Assembly (NCBI GenBank): GCA_913063035.1
Contig: CAJXYS010000005.1
Location: 38,875-102,874 of the forward strand
Direction of reading: 5' to 3'
Source of the DNA: an uncultured Maritimibacter sp.
Lineage (GTDB): Bacteria > Pseudomonadota > Alphaproteobacteria > Rhodobacterales > Rhodobacteraceae
DNA: 64,000 bases
The notes beneath the pieces were generated by a model that was given only the letters and a program-made list of their open reading frames with translations, ran no database searches and had not been told where the DNA came from. Below, one piece after another: positions 31,398-41,917 of the stretch (the first letter of the stretch is position 1; every line of letters starts with the position of its first letter). The translations under genes were made by a program, and so were the position numbers.

Positions 31398-32546
31398 ATG
31401 GCGCTCGACAACACCGATCACCCGGTCAATTCCCTTGGTTTCGCCCGCCCCCCGGCCGAGACCCGCGTCGTCGTGGCGATGTCGGGCGGCGTCGACAGTT
31501 CCGTGGTGGCCGCGATGCTGGCCGAGGAGGGCTACGACGTGGTGGGGGTGACGCTGCAGCTTTACGATCACGGGGCGGCGCTGGCCAAGAAGGGCGCCTG
31601 CTGCGCCGGGCGTGATATCCACGACGCGCGGCGCGTGGCCGAGGAGATGGGCTTCCCGCATTACGTGCTCGACTACGAGAGCGTCTTCAAGGACGCGGTG
31701 ATCGACGAGTTCGCCGACAGCTATCTCGCCGGCGCGACGCCCGTGCCCTGCATCCGCTGCAACGAGAAGGTGAAGTTCAAGGACCTGCTGGAAACCGCCA
31801 GGGATCTCGACGCCGACTGCATGGCGACGGGCCATTACATCCAGCGCAGGGACGGCGCCGCCGGGCCCGAACTGCACCGCGCGGCCGACGCCAACCGCGA
31901 CCAGTCCTATTTCCTGTTCTCCACCACGCCCGAGCAGCTGGCCTATCTGCGCTTCCCGCTCGGCCACCTGGAAAGCAAGGACGCCACCCGCGCGCTGGCC
32001 GCGCGCTACGGGCTGGGCGTGGCCGACAAGCCCGACAGCCAGGACATCTGCTTCGTCCCCGACGGCGATTATGCCCGCGTGATCGAGAAACTGCGCCCCG
32101 GCGCGGCCGAACCCGGCGAGATCGTCGACATGGCAGGCACCGTGCTGGGCCGGCATGACGGCGTGATCCACTACACCATCGGCCAGCGCCGCGGGCTTGG
32201 CATCGGCGGCCTGTCGGAGCCGCTCTACGTGGTCAAGCTCGACCCCGACTCGCGCCGGGTGATCGTCGGCCCGAAAGAGGCGCTCTCGACCCGGCACGTG
32301 CCGGTGGCCGAGGTGAACTGGCTCGGCGACGCGCCCTTCGAGAGCCGCGATGCATGGCACGTCTCGGTCAAGGTGCGGTCCACCCGCCCCCCGCGCGAGG
32401 CGGTGGTGCGTCCCGACGGCCCGACCGGCGCCGTGGTGGAACTGCTGAACCCCGAGGAAGGCGTCGCGCCCGGGCAGGCCTGCGTCTTTTACGAGACCGG
32501 CACCAGCCGCGTGCTCGGCGGCGGCTGGATCACCCGGCGCGCCTGA
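31398..32546 (+). CDS. mnmA: tRNA-specific 2-thiouridylase MnmA
   Basis: Puts sulfur on U34 of tRNA(Lys), tRNA(Glu) and tRNA(Gln). The 382-residue protein has the PP-loop [15 protein letters not shown], the catalytic cysteine region [14 protein letters not shown], the tRNA-binding GHYIQRR, and the second cysteine in [12 protein letters not shown]. The ATG at 31398 follows AGGAG; the frame is open a little further upstream without a ribosome site. It is divergent from sciP. Confidence 0.96.
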   Translation: MALDNTDHPVNSLGFARPPAETRVVVAMSGGVDSSVVAAMLAEEGYDVVGVTLQLYDHGAALAKKGACCAGRDIHDARRVAEEMGFPHYVLDYESVFKDAVIDEFADSYLAGATPVPCIRCNEKVKFKDLLETARDLDADCMATGHYIQRRDGAAGPELHRAADANRDQSYFLFSTTPEQLAYLRFPLGHLESKDATRALAARYGLGVADKPDSQDICFVPDGDYARVIEKLRPGAAEPGEIVDMAGTVLGRHDGVIHYTIGQRRGLGIGGLSEPLYVVKLDPDSRRVIVGPKEALSTRHVPVAEVNWLGDAPFESRDAWHVSVKVRSTRPPREAVVRPDGPTGAVVELLNPEEGVAPGQACVFYETGTSRVLGGGWITRRA

Positions 32547-32641
32547 GACCGGCCCGGCCGATGGCGGCCGGCTCCCCTTCGGCTGGACAGCGCCGCGGCG
32601 CCTGATAGGCTCGCGCCCGACTTCCAGCAAAAGGGATGCCC

Positions 32642-34018
32642 ATGTCGCTCGAGAAAACGCTCGCCCATATCGATGCGGAGCTGCCCGCGGCCACCGAACG
32701 GCTGATGGAGCTTCTGCGGATCCAGTCCATTTCCACCGACCCGGCCTACGCCGAGGCCTGTGACGCCGCCGCCGACTGGCTGGTGGCGGATCTTGCCACG
32801 CTCGGGCTGGAGGCGGCCAAGCGGCCGACGCCCGGGCACCCGATCGTCACGGCCCATGGCGCGGGCGACGGCCCGCACCTGCTGTTCTACGGCCATTACG
32901 ACGTGCAGCCCGTCGACCCGCTGGAGCTGTGGAACCGCGACCCGTTCGACCCGGCGATCGAGGACACCCCGGCCGGCAAGGTGATCCGCGGGCGCGGGGC
33001 CTCGGACGACAAGGGCCAGCTGATGACCTTCGTCGAGGCCTGCCGGGCCTGGATCGCCGTGAACGGCAGCCTGCCGGCGCGGATCAGCTTCTTCCTCGAG
33101 GGCGAGGAGGAGTCGGGCTCGCCCTCGCTGGTGCCCTTCATGAAGGACCACGCCGACGAGCTGACCGCCGATCTCGCGCTGATCTGCGACACGGCCATGG
33201 TGGCGCCGGGCGTGCCCTCGATCGCGTCGCAGCTGCGCGGCATGGTCAAGGACGAGTTCACGCTCCACGGGCCGAAGATGGACCTGCATTCGGGCCATTA
33301 CGGCGGACCCGCGCTGAACCCCCTGCGCGAGATCGCCAGGATCGTCGCCTCCTTCCACGACGAGACCGGCCGCGTGACGGTGCCGCATTTCTACGACGGC
33401 GTCCAAGAGGTGCCCGACGCGCTGCTGCGCCAATGGGAAACCTGCGGCTTCGACGAGCGCGAATACCTCGAAAGCGTCGGCATGACACGCCCCCATGGCG
33501 AAGCGGGCTACTCGGCGCTGGTCCAGCAATGGGCGCGTCCGACGCTGGAGATCAACGGCCTCTGGGGCGGCTACCAGGGCGCGGGCACCAAGACCGTGAT
33601 CCCGGCCGAGGCGCATTGCAAGATCACCTGCCGGCTGGTGGGCGACATGGATCCGGACGCGGTGCGCCGGAACCTGCGCGCCCATGTCGAGGCGCAGCTG
33701 CCCCCCGATGCCAGCGTGAGCTGGGACCAGGATATCGACGGCGCCAAGGCGGTCGTGATGAACACCGACCGGCCCGAGTTCGAGACCGCGCGCCGGGCAC
33801 TGTCGGACGAGTGGCACCGCGAGGCGGTTCTCGTCGGCATGGGCGGGTCGATCCCCATCGCGGGGCTCTTCAAGGACATGCTGGGCATGGACGCGATGAT
33901 GATCGGCTTCGCCAAGGAAGACGACCGCATTCACAGCCCGAACGAGAAATACGATCTCGAAAGCTTCCACAAGGGCATCCGCAGCTGGGCGCGCGTGCTC
34001 GACGCGCTGTCGCGCTGA
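32642..34018 (+). CDS. M20-family dipeptidase
   Basis: A cytosolic metallopeptidase of the M20 (ArgE/DapE/CPG2) clan. It is 458 residues with the metal-ligand motifs YGHYDVQPV, RGASDDKGQ and FLEGEEESGSPS, a dimerisation lid in the middle, and the late metal motif GGSIPIAGLF. It resembles carnosinase-like M20 dipeptidases rather than DapE. AAAGGG lies 6 nt before the ATG at 32642; an ATG two codons earlier sits too close. It ends 3 nt before the convergent MATE gene. A link to the peptide importer is possible but not shown. Confidence 0.9.
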   Translation: MSLEKTLAHIDAELPAATERLMELLRIQSISTDPAYAEACDAAADWLVADLATLGLEAAKRPTPGHPIVTAHGAGDGPHLLFYGHYDVQPVDPLELWNRDPFDPAIEDTPAGKVIRGRGASDDKGQLMTFVEACRAWIAVNGSLPARISFFLEGEEESGSPSLVPFMKDHADELTADLALICDTAMVAPGVPSIASQLRGMVKDEFTLHGPKMDLHSGHYGGPALNPLREIARIVASFHDETGRVTVPHFYDGVQEVPDALLRQWETCGFDEREYLESVGMTRPHGEAGYSALVQQWARPTLEINGLWGGYQGAGTKTVIPAEAHCKITCRLVGDMDPDAVRRNLRAHVEAQLPPDASVSWDQDIDGAKAVVMNTDRPEFETARRALSDEWHREAVLVGMGGSIPIAGLFKDMLGMDAMMIGFAKEDDRIHSPNEKYDLESFHKGIRSWARVLDALSR

Positions 34019-34021
34019 GCC

Positions 34022-35419
34022 CTAGGCACCCCCTGGCGCCGTCCCGTCCGACGGGGCGGCGTCCAGCCGCTGCAGGCGGCGCCAGAATCGGTGCGACAGT
34101 GTCACCGCCGCCAACGCCAGCCCGATGACCAGCCCCAGCCAGACGCCGATCCCGCCCCAGCCCACGATGAAGCCCAGCAGGTAGGCCACCGGCATGCCGA
34201 CGGCCCAGTAGCTGATCGCCGCCAGCACCATCGGCACCCGCGTGTCGCGCAGGCCGCGCAACAGCCCCAGCGTGACCACCTGCGCGCCGTCGGCGAACTG
34301 GAAGAGCGCCGCCACCGCCAGCAGCCCCACGCCGGCGGCCACGATGGCCGGGGCCTGCGGATCGCCCGGATCGAGGAAAAGCCCCATCAGCGGCGCCGGC
34401 AGGCCAAGGAACAGCGCCATGGTCAGCGCCGCGAAGACCATGGAGCAGCCCAGCACCACCACCGCCCCCAGCCGGAGCGCGGCGATGTCGCGCCGGCCGA
34501 GCGCCCGCCCCGCCCGCACGGTGGCGACCTGGCTCAGGCCCATATGCACCATGAAGGTCGCCGAGCTGATCTCGATGGCGATGCCATGGGCGGCCAGCGG
34601 CACCGTGCCGAGCCAGCCCATCATCACCGCCGTCGCGGCGAAGAGGCCGACCTCGGCCAGCGTGGTGATCCCGATGGGCCAGCCAAGCCGGAACACCTGC
34701 AGGAACCCCGGCCAGTCGGGCCGCCAGAACCGCTGGAAGAGCGCGTGATCGCGCGTGGCCCGCGCGGTGACCACGTGGACGGCCAGCACGGCGAGCGGCG
34801 CGAGATGCGAGATGATCGAGGCGATGGCCGCGCCGCGCAGGCCAAGTTCCGGCGCGCCCCAGTGCCCGAAGATCAGCATCCAGTTCAGGCCCGCGTTCAG
34901 GATCGCCGCCAGGATCGTCGACCAGAGCACCATCCGCGTACGCTCGAGCGCCGAGAGATAGCCCTTGAGCACCATCACCAAAAGCGCGGGCACCATGCCC
35001 CACCCGGCGATCCGCAGGTAGTCCTCGGCCATCCCCGACAACAGCGGCGTCTGCCCCAGCGCCAGCAGGATCGGGCCGGCCAGCAGCATCGGCACCAGCA
35101 CCGCCGCGCCGTAGAGGATCGAGAGCCACATCCCCATCCGCGTCGCGCGCCGCACCTGGGTCTGATCACCCTCGGCGGCCGCGCTCGCCACCATCGGCAT
35201 CACCGCCCAGGCAAACCCCGACCCGACGAGAAACAGCACCATGAACATCGAGGCCGCCAGCACCACGGCGGCCAGCGCCTCGACGTCGTACCAGCCCAGC
35301 ATGAGCGTGTCGGTCAGGTGAATCGCGAACTGCGCCAGGTGGCTGCCGACGAGCGGCAGCCCCAGCACCAGAACGGCGCGCAAATGCGCGCCCGGGGCAT
35401 TGGTCTCGGCGCGGTCCAT
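34022..35419 (-). CDS. MATE-family multidrug/cation exporter (NorM-like)
   Basis: A 465-residue inner-membrane antiporter with about twelve hydrophobic helices in two similar halves. Characteristic segments are GLPLVGSHLAQFAIHLTDTL, LGQTPLLSGMAEDYLRIAGW, MVLKGYLSALERTRMV, GWPIGITTLAEVGLFA and FQFADGAQVVTLGLLRGL. It exports drugs or organic cations in exchange for H+ or Na+; the substrate cannot be read from sequence. Confidence 0.9.
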   Translation of the reverse strand: MDRAETNAPGAHLRAVLVLGLPLVGSHLAQFAIHLTDTLMLGWYDVEALAAVVLAASMFMVLFLVGSGFAWAVMPMVASAAAEGDQTQVRRATRMGMWLSILYGAAVLVPMLLAGPILLALGQTPLLSGMAEDYLRIAGWGMVPALLVMVLKGYLSALERTRMVLWSTILAAILNAGLNWMLIFGHWGAPELGLRGAAIASIISHLAPLAVLAVHVVTARATRDHALFQRFWRPDWPGFLQVFRLGWPIGITTLAEVGLFAATAVMMGWLGTVPLAAHGIAIEISSATFMVHMGLSQVATVRAGRALGRRDIAALRLGAVVVLGCSMVFAALTMALFLGLPAPLMGLFLDPGDPQAPAIVAAGVGLLAVAALFQFADGAQVVTLGLLRGLRDTRVPMVLAAISYWAVGMPVAYLLGFIVGWGGIGVWLGLVIGLALAAVTLSHRFWRRLQRLDAAPSDGTAPGGA

Positions 35420-35479
35420 GCCCTGCCCTTAGGCGCTTCGCGCGGGCGGGGCAATGCCCGGCGGCACGCGGACAGGCGC

Positions 35480-36079
35480 CTAGGAGGCGGGCTTCCGCGC
35501 CACGAGGTCGATCAGCGCCGACATGCCCGAATGGCCCTCGCCTTCCTGCACCTCGCGGTCATAGGACTCGAGCCGCAGGATCTCGAGATCGGCGAAGGCC
35601 GCGCGCAGCATCTCCTCGGTGTACATGTTCTCGCGCAGCGGCGGGCCGCCGGTGCCGTAATCGACCTGTTCCGGCCTGTAGCCGTGCAGAAGCAGCACGC
35701 CGCCGGGCGCCAGCGCGCGCGTCATGCCCTCGAAGATCCGCGCGCGCAGGGCCGGGTCGGCGAACTGGATGAAGATGGCGACGACGAGATCATAGGGCGC
35801 GGCGTCCCAGTCCCAGCTCTCGATATCCGACAGGCGGAAATCCACCGTCACGCCGCGCGCGGCCGCGAGGCGGCGGGCCTTGTCCAGCCCCACCTCCGCG
35901 GCGTCGAAGGCCACGACGTCGAGCCCCTGCGCGGCCATGTAGACGGAATTGCGCCCCTCGCCGTCGGCCACGGCCAGCGCCCGCAGCCCGGGCCGCAGCC
36001 ATTCGGCCTGTTCCGTCAGGAAAACGGCCGGCGCCGTGCCGAAGAGGTAATCCGGCCTGTCGTAGCGGTCGTTCCACAT
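35480..36079 (-). CDS. SAM-dependent methyltransferase, TehB-like
   Basis: A 199-residue protein with MWNDRYDRPDYLFGTAPAVF at the N-terminus, a SAM-binding region ALAVADGEGRNSVYMAAQG, VVAFDAAEVGLDKARRLA and a late MTRALAPGGVLLLHGYRPEQ. The opening YLFGxxP and the ADGEGRNS motif are those of the tellurite/thiopurine-type methyltransferase group. It is 64 nt after ppk2 on the same strand, with a hairpin between. The substrate is unknown. Confidence 0.85.
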   Translation of the reverse strand: MWNDRYDRPDYLFGTAPAVFLTEQAEWLRPGLRALAVADGEGRNSVYMAAQGLDVVAFDAAEVGLDKARRLAAARGVTVDFRLSDIESWDWDAAPYDLVVAIFIQFADPALRARIFEGMTRALAPGGVLLLHGYRPEQVDYGTGGPPLRENMYTEEMLRAAFADLEILRLESYDREVQEGEGHSGMSALIDLVARKPAS

Positions 36080-36101
36080 GCGCGCGTCCCCTCGCCCGTT
36101 T

Positions 36102-36128
36102 CCCGCCGGAGCCTAGGCGCCCGGCGGG
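36102..36128 (-). terminator. hairpin after ppk2
   Basis: CCCGCCGG (36102-36109) and CCGGCGGG (36121-36128) form a perfect 8-bp stem just downstream of ppk2 on the minus strand, followed by AAACGG rather than a U-run. It is a moderate candidate. Confidence 0.4.
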
Positions 36129-36143
36129 ACGCAGACAAGCGGA

Positions 36144-37079
36144 TCAGGCGTGCACGTGCCGGGTGTCCGGATGCAGCGACGACCCGAGAATGTGGTCGGC
36201 CCTGTGGATGACGTGATCGGCGCGCCCCACGATCAGCGGGTCCGGACCCCGCACGACCTTGCGGTCCTTGTCCGGGTAATCCAGCGAATCGAGGAAATGC
36301 TGCATGCAATTGAGCCGCGCGCGTTTCTTGTCGTCGGATTTCACGATCGTCCAGGGCGCGTCCGCGGTGTCGGTGTAGAAGAACATCGCCTCTTTCGCCT
36401 CGGTGTAATCGCCCCACTTGTCGAGGCTCGCCTGGTCGATGGGCGACAGCTTCCAGCGCTTGAGCGGATCGGTCTTGCGCGCCTCGAAACGCCGCGCCTG
36501 CTCTTCCTGCGTGACGGAGAACCAGTACTTGTAGAGCCGGATGCCCGAGCGAACGAGCATCCGCTCCAGTTCCGGCGTCTGGCGCATGAATTCGAGATAC
36601 TCGTTGGGCTGGCAGAAGCCCATCACCCGCTCGACCCCGGCGCGGTTGTACCAGGAGCGGTCGTAGAAGACCATTTCGCCCACCGTCGGCAGGTGCTCGA
36701 TATAGCGCTGGAAGAACCACTGGCCCTTCTCTTCCCAGGTGGGCTTGTTCAGCGCGACCACCCGTGCCGCGCGCGGGTTCAGATGCTCCATGAAGCGCTT
36801 GATCGTCCCGCCCTTGCCGGCGGCGTCGCGCCCCTCGAAGATCAGCACGAAGCGCTGGTCGGTCTCCTGCGCCCATTTCTGCACCTTGAGCAACTCGGCC
36901 TGGAGCCTGGCCTTCCCGGCCTCGTAGCTGCGGCGCGAGAGCTTGGTCTCGTAGGGATACTTGCCGGTCTCGAACGCGTGGCGGATCGCGTCCGGCGAGA
37001 CCACAGGAAAGGACTTCGCGTCCAGCTTCATCGTCGCCTCGACCGGCGCCTCCGTCGTGTTCATCTGCTCATCTTGCAT
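36144..37079 (-). CDS. ppk2: polyphosphate kinase 2
   Basis: Transfers phosphate between polyphosphate and nucleotides, typically making GTP or ATP from the diphosphate. The 311-residue protein has Walker A FEGRDAAGKGGTIKRFMEHL, the lid-type arginines, and Walker B VFYDRSWYNRAGVE, plus YKYWFSVTQEEQARRFEAR and DDKKRARLNCMQHFLD typical of PPK2. ATG 37079 is chosen because AGGAGG is 7 nt upstream; a GTG two codons earlier would be too near. It is divergent from parE. Confidence 0.93.
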   Translation of the reverse strand: MQDEQMNTTEAPVEATMKLDAKSFPVVSPDAIRHAFETGKYPYETKLSRRSYEAGKARLQAELLKVQKWAQETDQRFVLIFEGRDAAGKGGTIKRFMEHLNPRAARVVALNKPTWEEKGQWFFQRYIEHLPTVGEMVFYDRSWYNRAGVERVMGFCQPNEYLEFMRQTPELERMLVRSGIRLYKYWFSVTQEEQARRFEARKTDPLKRWKLSPIDQASLDKWGDYTEAKEAMFFYTDTADAPWTIVKSDDKKRARLNCMQHFLDSLDYPDKDRKVVRGPDPLIVGRADHVIHRADHILGSSLHPDTRHVHA

Positions 37080-37261
37080 GCGCACCCCTCCTTGGAATTG
37101 AAGGGCCGGGGTTGCACGGATTTTCCCCCTGCGCCCTGATCTCTGTCAAAAAACCGTTACATTGACCCGGGCTGTTGCCGTCCTGCGCCGGCCGCGCTCC
37201 CTTCCCCCGGCGTGCGACACCTGCCATAATGCGGGCCAATCACGAAAACGGGCAGTGCTAC

Positions 37262-39222
<1,961 letters not shown>

Positions 39223-39226
<4 letters not shown>

Positions 39227-39789
39227 GTAAAAAACCGACACTTGATGGCTCTGATCCCAAACGACACATCGGAACCATTAAAGAAAACCTAGCACAATGC
39301 TGGATGGCTGCCAGGCTATACGCGCGACTGGACCAGGCAAAGAAGAGCGACGAATACCAGCTCTTGATTACGCATGTAGTGGCCGAAGCGCTCAGAGCGC
39401 ATATCGTTATGAGCATGGCGCGTATTTGGGATAGCGGAACAAACAACAGAGACTGCCTTTCCTTTCCAAATCTTGAATCCCGAAACGATTTGCAACTGTC
39501 ACCAGATCAGAATGAGGAACTTAATAAACTTAAAAGCAATCCAATTATACAAGTCACAAAAGAAATTCGGACCAGCTTCGTTGCACACAGCCTCGACAAG
39601 CCCAAAGAAAAGGCAGAAATGCCGATCCAAGTCACCGAAATCCAAGATTTAATAGAGCGGTGCCATAAATTATTATCAAACATTAACGCTTCTCAATTTG
39701 GCGAAGCATTAGGGTGGGGCAATTTTGATAAAGAGCTCCAGAAATGGGAAACTCTCATAGCAGAACTCGAACCGCATCGAACAACGTAA
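39223..39789 (+). CDS. AbiU2-like HEPN protein in an A+T-rich insertion
   Basis: A 188-residue soluble helical protein, starting with GTG at 39223 that overlaps the parE stop by 3 nt (VSKKPTLDGSD). HVVAEALRAHIVMSMARIWD in the first half and RTSFVAH at residues 116-122 in EIRTSFVAHSLD match the layout of AbiU2-type HEPN proteins (a long helix pair, then Rx5H). These are linked to abortive infection. Base composition is far more A+T-rich than parE or the cytochrome operon, showing recent arrival. There is no own Shine-Dalgarno, so translation would be coupled to parE. No partner gene is present. Confidence 0.6.
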
Positions 39790-40088
39790 GCAAAGTAAAA
39801 ATTTCCAAAGCCGCTCAATTCTTTGTTTTCGAAACCACCCGCGCGGAACCAAGGGCCGCAGGCCCGCCGCGCGATCGCCAGACCGCCCGCACGGGCTGGC
39901 GATTGGGCCGCCGCGTTCGCCCGGCCCGCCCCCGCGTCGGGCCTGGGGGGGGATAAAGTGCCCCGATCACGCCGTGGATCGCCATCCCGCGGCCTAGCGT
40001 TCGCGCGGCGGGTATCTTCGGAGGGACCTGCCGCCTTGCCATCCCGGGTGGGCAGGTCCTGCCGCCCCCGGCCCGGCCTGAGCCGTCC
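39790..40088. other. intergenic stretch after the AbiU2-like gene
   Basis: The first 45 nt are still A+T-rich; from about 39838 the sequence returns to native high GC. I looked for a duplicated parE 3' end here, as at usg, and saw none. The remainder has no supported gene; a hairpin at 40024-40059 is listed separately. Confidence 0.5.
40024..40059 (-). terminator. hairpin downstream of the cytochrome operon
   Basis: GGACCTGCC (40024-40032) and GGCAGGTCC (40051-40059) form a 9-bp perfect stem with an 18-nt loop, 30 nt after the last cytochrome stop on the minus strand. No U-run follows. Confidence 0.45.
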
Positions 40089-40487
40089 CTATTCCTGCAC
40101 GCTGCGCAGCCAGACGATCAGCTCGGCCACCGGGCGGCTCATCAGGATCAGCTCGCCCCCCTCGGTCTCGATCACCGTCGGCTTGCCGTCGAAGAGATCG
40201 CCGTAGACCGGCATCTCGCCGCCATGGCCCAGAACCGGGTCGCGCCCGTCGATGCGGCGCGCCACGCGCTTGGTGGGGAAGACCCCGCCATTGGTCTCGG
40301 CCAGCAGGGTCAGGTCGGGCGTCTCGATCGTCAGCATCTCGGCCATCGGCCCGTCGCCGCGGGCCTCCAGCCCGTGGCAGGCCACGCACCAGGACTTGTA
40401 GCGCGACTCGCCCTCTTCGGCGGTCTGCGCCATGGCCGGCAGCGCCACGCAGGCCGCCAGCGCGGCCAGGATGATCGGTCGTCGCAT
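40089..40487 (-). CDS. small periplasmic c-type cytochrome (paralogue 3)
   Basis: A 132-residue class I cytochrome c. It has a signal peptide (RRPIILAALAACVALPAMAQ), haem motif CVACH, and the distal methionine in GGEMPVYGD. The body shares GDGPMAEMLT, PDLTLLAETNGGVFP and RRIDGRD with the product at 41438-41848. I chose the ATG at 40487 because GGGAGG lies 5 nt upstream; an earlier ATG at 40502 overlaps the previous stop. It is the last gene of a four-gene minus-strand operon. Confidence 0.88.
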   Translation of the reverse strand: MRRPIILAALAACVALPAMAQTAEEGESRYKSWCVACHGLEARGDGPMAEMLTIETPDLTLLAETNGGVFPTKRVARRIDGRDPVLGHGGEMPVYGDLFDGKPTVIETEGGELILMSRPVAELIVWLRSVQE

Positions 40488-40498
40488 CCGTCCCTCCC

Positions 40499-40900
40499 TC
40501 ATTGCTGGATACTCTCGAGATAGCCTGCCAGGTCGACCAGCACCTCCGGCGTCGGCACCAGCGCGCCGTCGGGCGCCTGCCAGAGCACCTGGCGGCCACC
40601 GGCCATCGATTCGCCGAATTCCGGCATCTCGCCGGGATAGTGCTTTTCGCGGGTGTAGCCGTCGATCACCGACATCACCTCGGCCTCGGGAAAGACGCCG
40701 CCGTTACGCGCCGCGATCCGGGTCAGGTCCGACGGCGCCACCGGCAGCCCCGCCGCGGCCGGGCCGTCGCCCTGCCCGTCGGCGCCGTGGCAACTGGCGC
40801 AGTTGGCGTCAAAAGCGCGGCGCCCGACATCCACCGGCGTCGTGCAGGCCGCGACCAGCGCCAGCGCGGCGCCCCCGGCGGTCAAACCCGTTCTCAGCAT
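40499..40900 (-). CDS. lipoprotein c-type cytochrome (paralogue 2)
   Basis: A 133-residue cytochrome c with a lipobox-like LVAAC at the end of the signal sequence, suggesting membrane anchoring. It has haem motif CASCH, GDGPAAAGLP, and the methionine ligand in GEMPEFGES. It shares the SDLTRIAARNGGVFPEAEV block with its two neighbours. It lies between an L,D-transpeptidase and another cytochrome. Electron partners are unknown. Confidence 0.88.
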   Translation of the reverse strand: MLRTGLTAGGAALALVAACTTPVDVGRRAFDANCASCHGADGQGDGPAAAGLPVAPSDLTRIAARNGGVFPEAEVMSVIDGYTREKHYPGEMPEFGESMAGGRQVLWQAPDGALVPTPEVLVDLAGYLESIQQ

Positions 40901-40997
40901 CGCTTTGTTTTCTCCCTCGCTCGGCCCGCGGGACGCGGGCGCGGTGTCTTGCCCGCCTCCACTCTGCCGAAAGCCGGGCGCCGCGCCAAGCCCCGGC

Positions 40998-41441
40998 TCA
41001 CGGCCGGATGCGAATGACCGTTCGCGCGGGCCCGGCCCGCGACACCAGCGCGAAGAGCGTGCGGGCATTCTCGGGGTGCAGCCGCACGCAGCCGGCCGAG
41101 GCCGGGCAGCCCAGCCGCGCCACCTCGGTCGTGCCGTGGATCGCGTAATTGCCGGCGAAGAAGATCGACCAGGGCATCGGCGCACCGTCGTAAAGGGTCG
41201 AGTAATGCACCCGCGCCAGCCGCTCGGGCCGGAAATCGCCCACCGGCGTGGTCTTGCCGGCGCGGGCCGTCGAGACCGGCCAGACGCCCAGGCGCACGCC
41301 GTCGCGGCGCACCGTCATCGCCTGGTCCGACAGGTCGATCGCCACGACCACGCCGGTCTCCGCCGGGGCGACCGCGCCCGGCGGCGGCCCGGCGCAGGCC
41401 GCAAGCCCCAGCGCCAGCCCCAGCACCGCCCAGCGGATCAC
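40998..41441 (-). CDS. L,D-transpeptidase (YkuD domain), lipoprotein
   Basis: Forms 3-3 cross-links or attaches proteins to peptidoglycan. The 147-residue product has a lipobox (GLAACAG), a short YkuD core with STLYDGAPMPW, HGTTEVARLG and the catalytic cysteine in SAGCVRL. The start overlaps the upstream cytochrome stop by 4 nt (ATGA), so the two are coupled. Its place inside a string of cytochrome c genes is unusual. Confidence 0.88.
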   Translation of the reverse strand: MIRWAVLGLALGLAACAGPPPGAVAPAETGVVVAIDLSDQAMTVRRDGVRLGVWPVSTARAGKTTPVGDFRPERLARVHYSTLYDGAPMPWSIFFAGNYAIHGTTEVARLGCPASAGCVRLHPENARTLFALVSRAGPARTVIRIRP

Positions 41442-41848
41442 GGCGCGACCTGCAGGCTTTCCAGGTAGTCGGCGATCGAAAGGATCCGGCCGTTGGTCAG
41501 CAGAGGATCGCCCCCCTCGGCGTCCAGCGCCCCGCCCGGCCCGTCGAAAAGCGCGCCGAAGACCGGCATCGGCCCGCCATGCCCGGCCCGGGCGTCGCGC
41601 CCGTCGATGACGCGCACGACCCGAAGCATCGGGAAAGCCCCGCCCGCGCGCGCCGCCAGCCGCGTCAGGTCCGGCACCGGCATCGTCAGGATTTCGGCCA
41701 TCGGCCCGTCACCCTGCGCCGCGCGCCCGTGGCAGGCGGCGCAATGCCTCTCGAAGGCCGCGCGGCCCTCTGCCGGGTCGGGTCCGGCGGCCGGGGCCGG
41801 CGCGGCGGCGGCAGCGGTCAGGACGAGCGTCAGGATCAAGGCGCGCAT
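41438..41848 (-). CDS. small periplasmic c-type cytochrome (paralogue 1)
   Basis: A 136-residue class I cytochrome c. It has a signal peptide rich in Ala and Pro, haem motif CAACH, GDGPMAEILTMPVPDLTRLAA, VIDGRDARAGHGG and the methionine ligand GGPMPVFGALF. It is the first gene of the operon and overlaps the L,D-transpeptidase start. Its similarity to the 40089-40487 product suggests tandem duplication. Confidence 0.88.
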   Translation of the reverse strand: MRALILTLVLTAAAAAPAPAAGPDPAEGRAAFERHCAACHGRAAQGDGPMAEILTMPVPDLTRLAARAGGAFPMLRVVRVIDGRDARAGHGGPMPVFGALFDGPGGALDAEGGDPLLTNGRILSIADYLESLQVAP

Positions 41849-41876
41849 GGGGCCTCCGTGCGTACTGGGCAGAGAT

Positions 41877-41896
41877 TGCCACGCGGCCGCGTGGCA
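41877..41896 (-). terminator. palindrome downstream of the ABC-F gene
   Basis: TGCCACGCGG followed by CCGCGTGGCA is a perfect 20-nt palindrome between the ABC-F stop (41918) and the cytochrome start. The outer ATTGCC/GGCAAT match lengthens it imperfectly. There is no U-run. Confidence 0.5.
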
Positions 41897-41917
41897 GGCA
41901 ATCGCCCGTGCGGGCGG

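Noticed and set aside
39790..40088. Search for a duplicated parE 3' end after the AbiU2-like gene, as at usg
   Set aside because: No stretch resembling the last 80 nt of parE was found, so the two insertions cannot be said to share a mechanism on this evidence.
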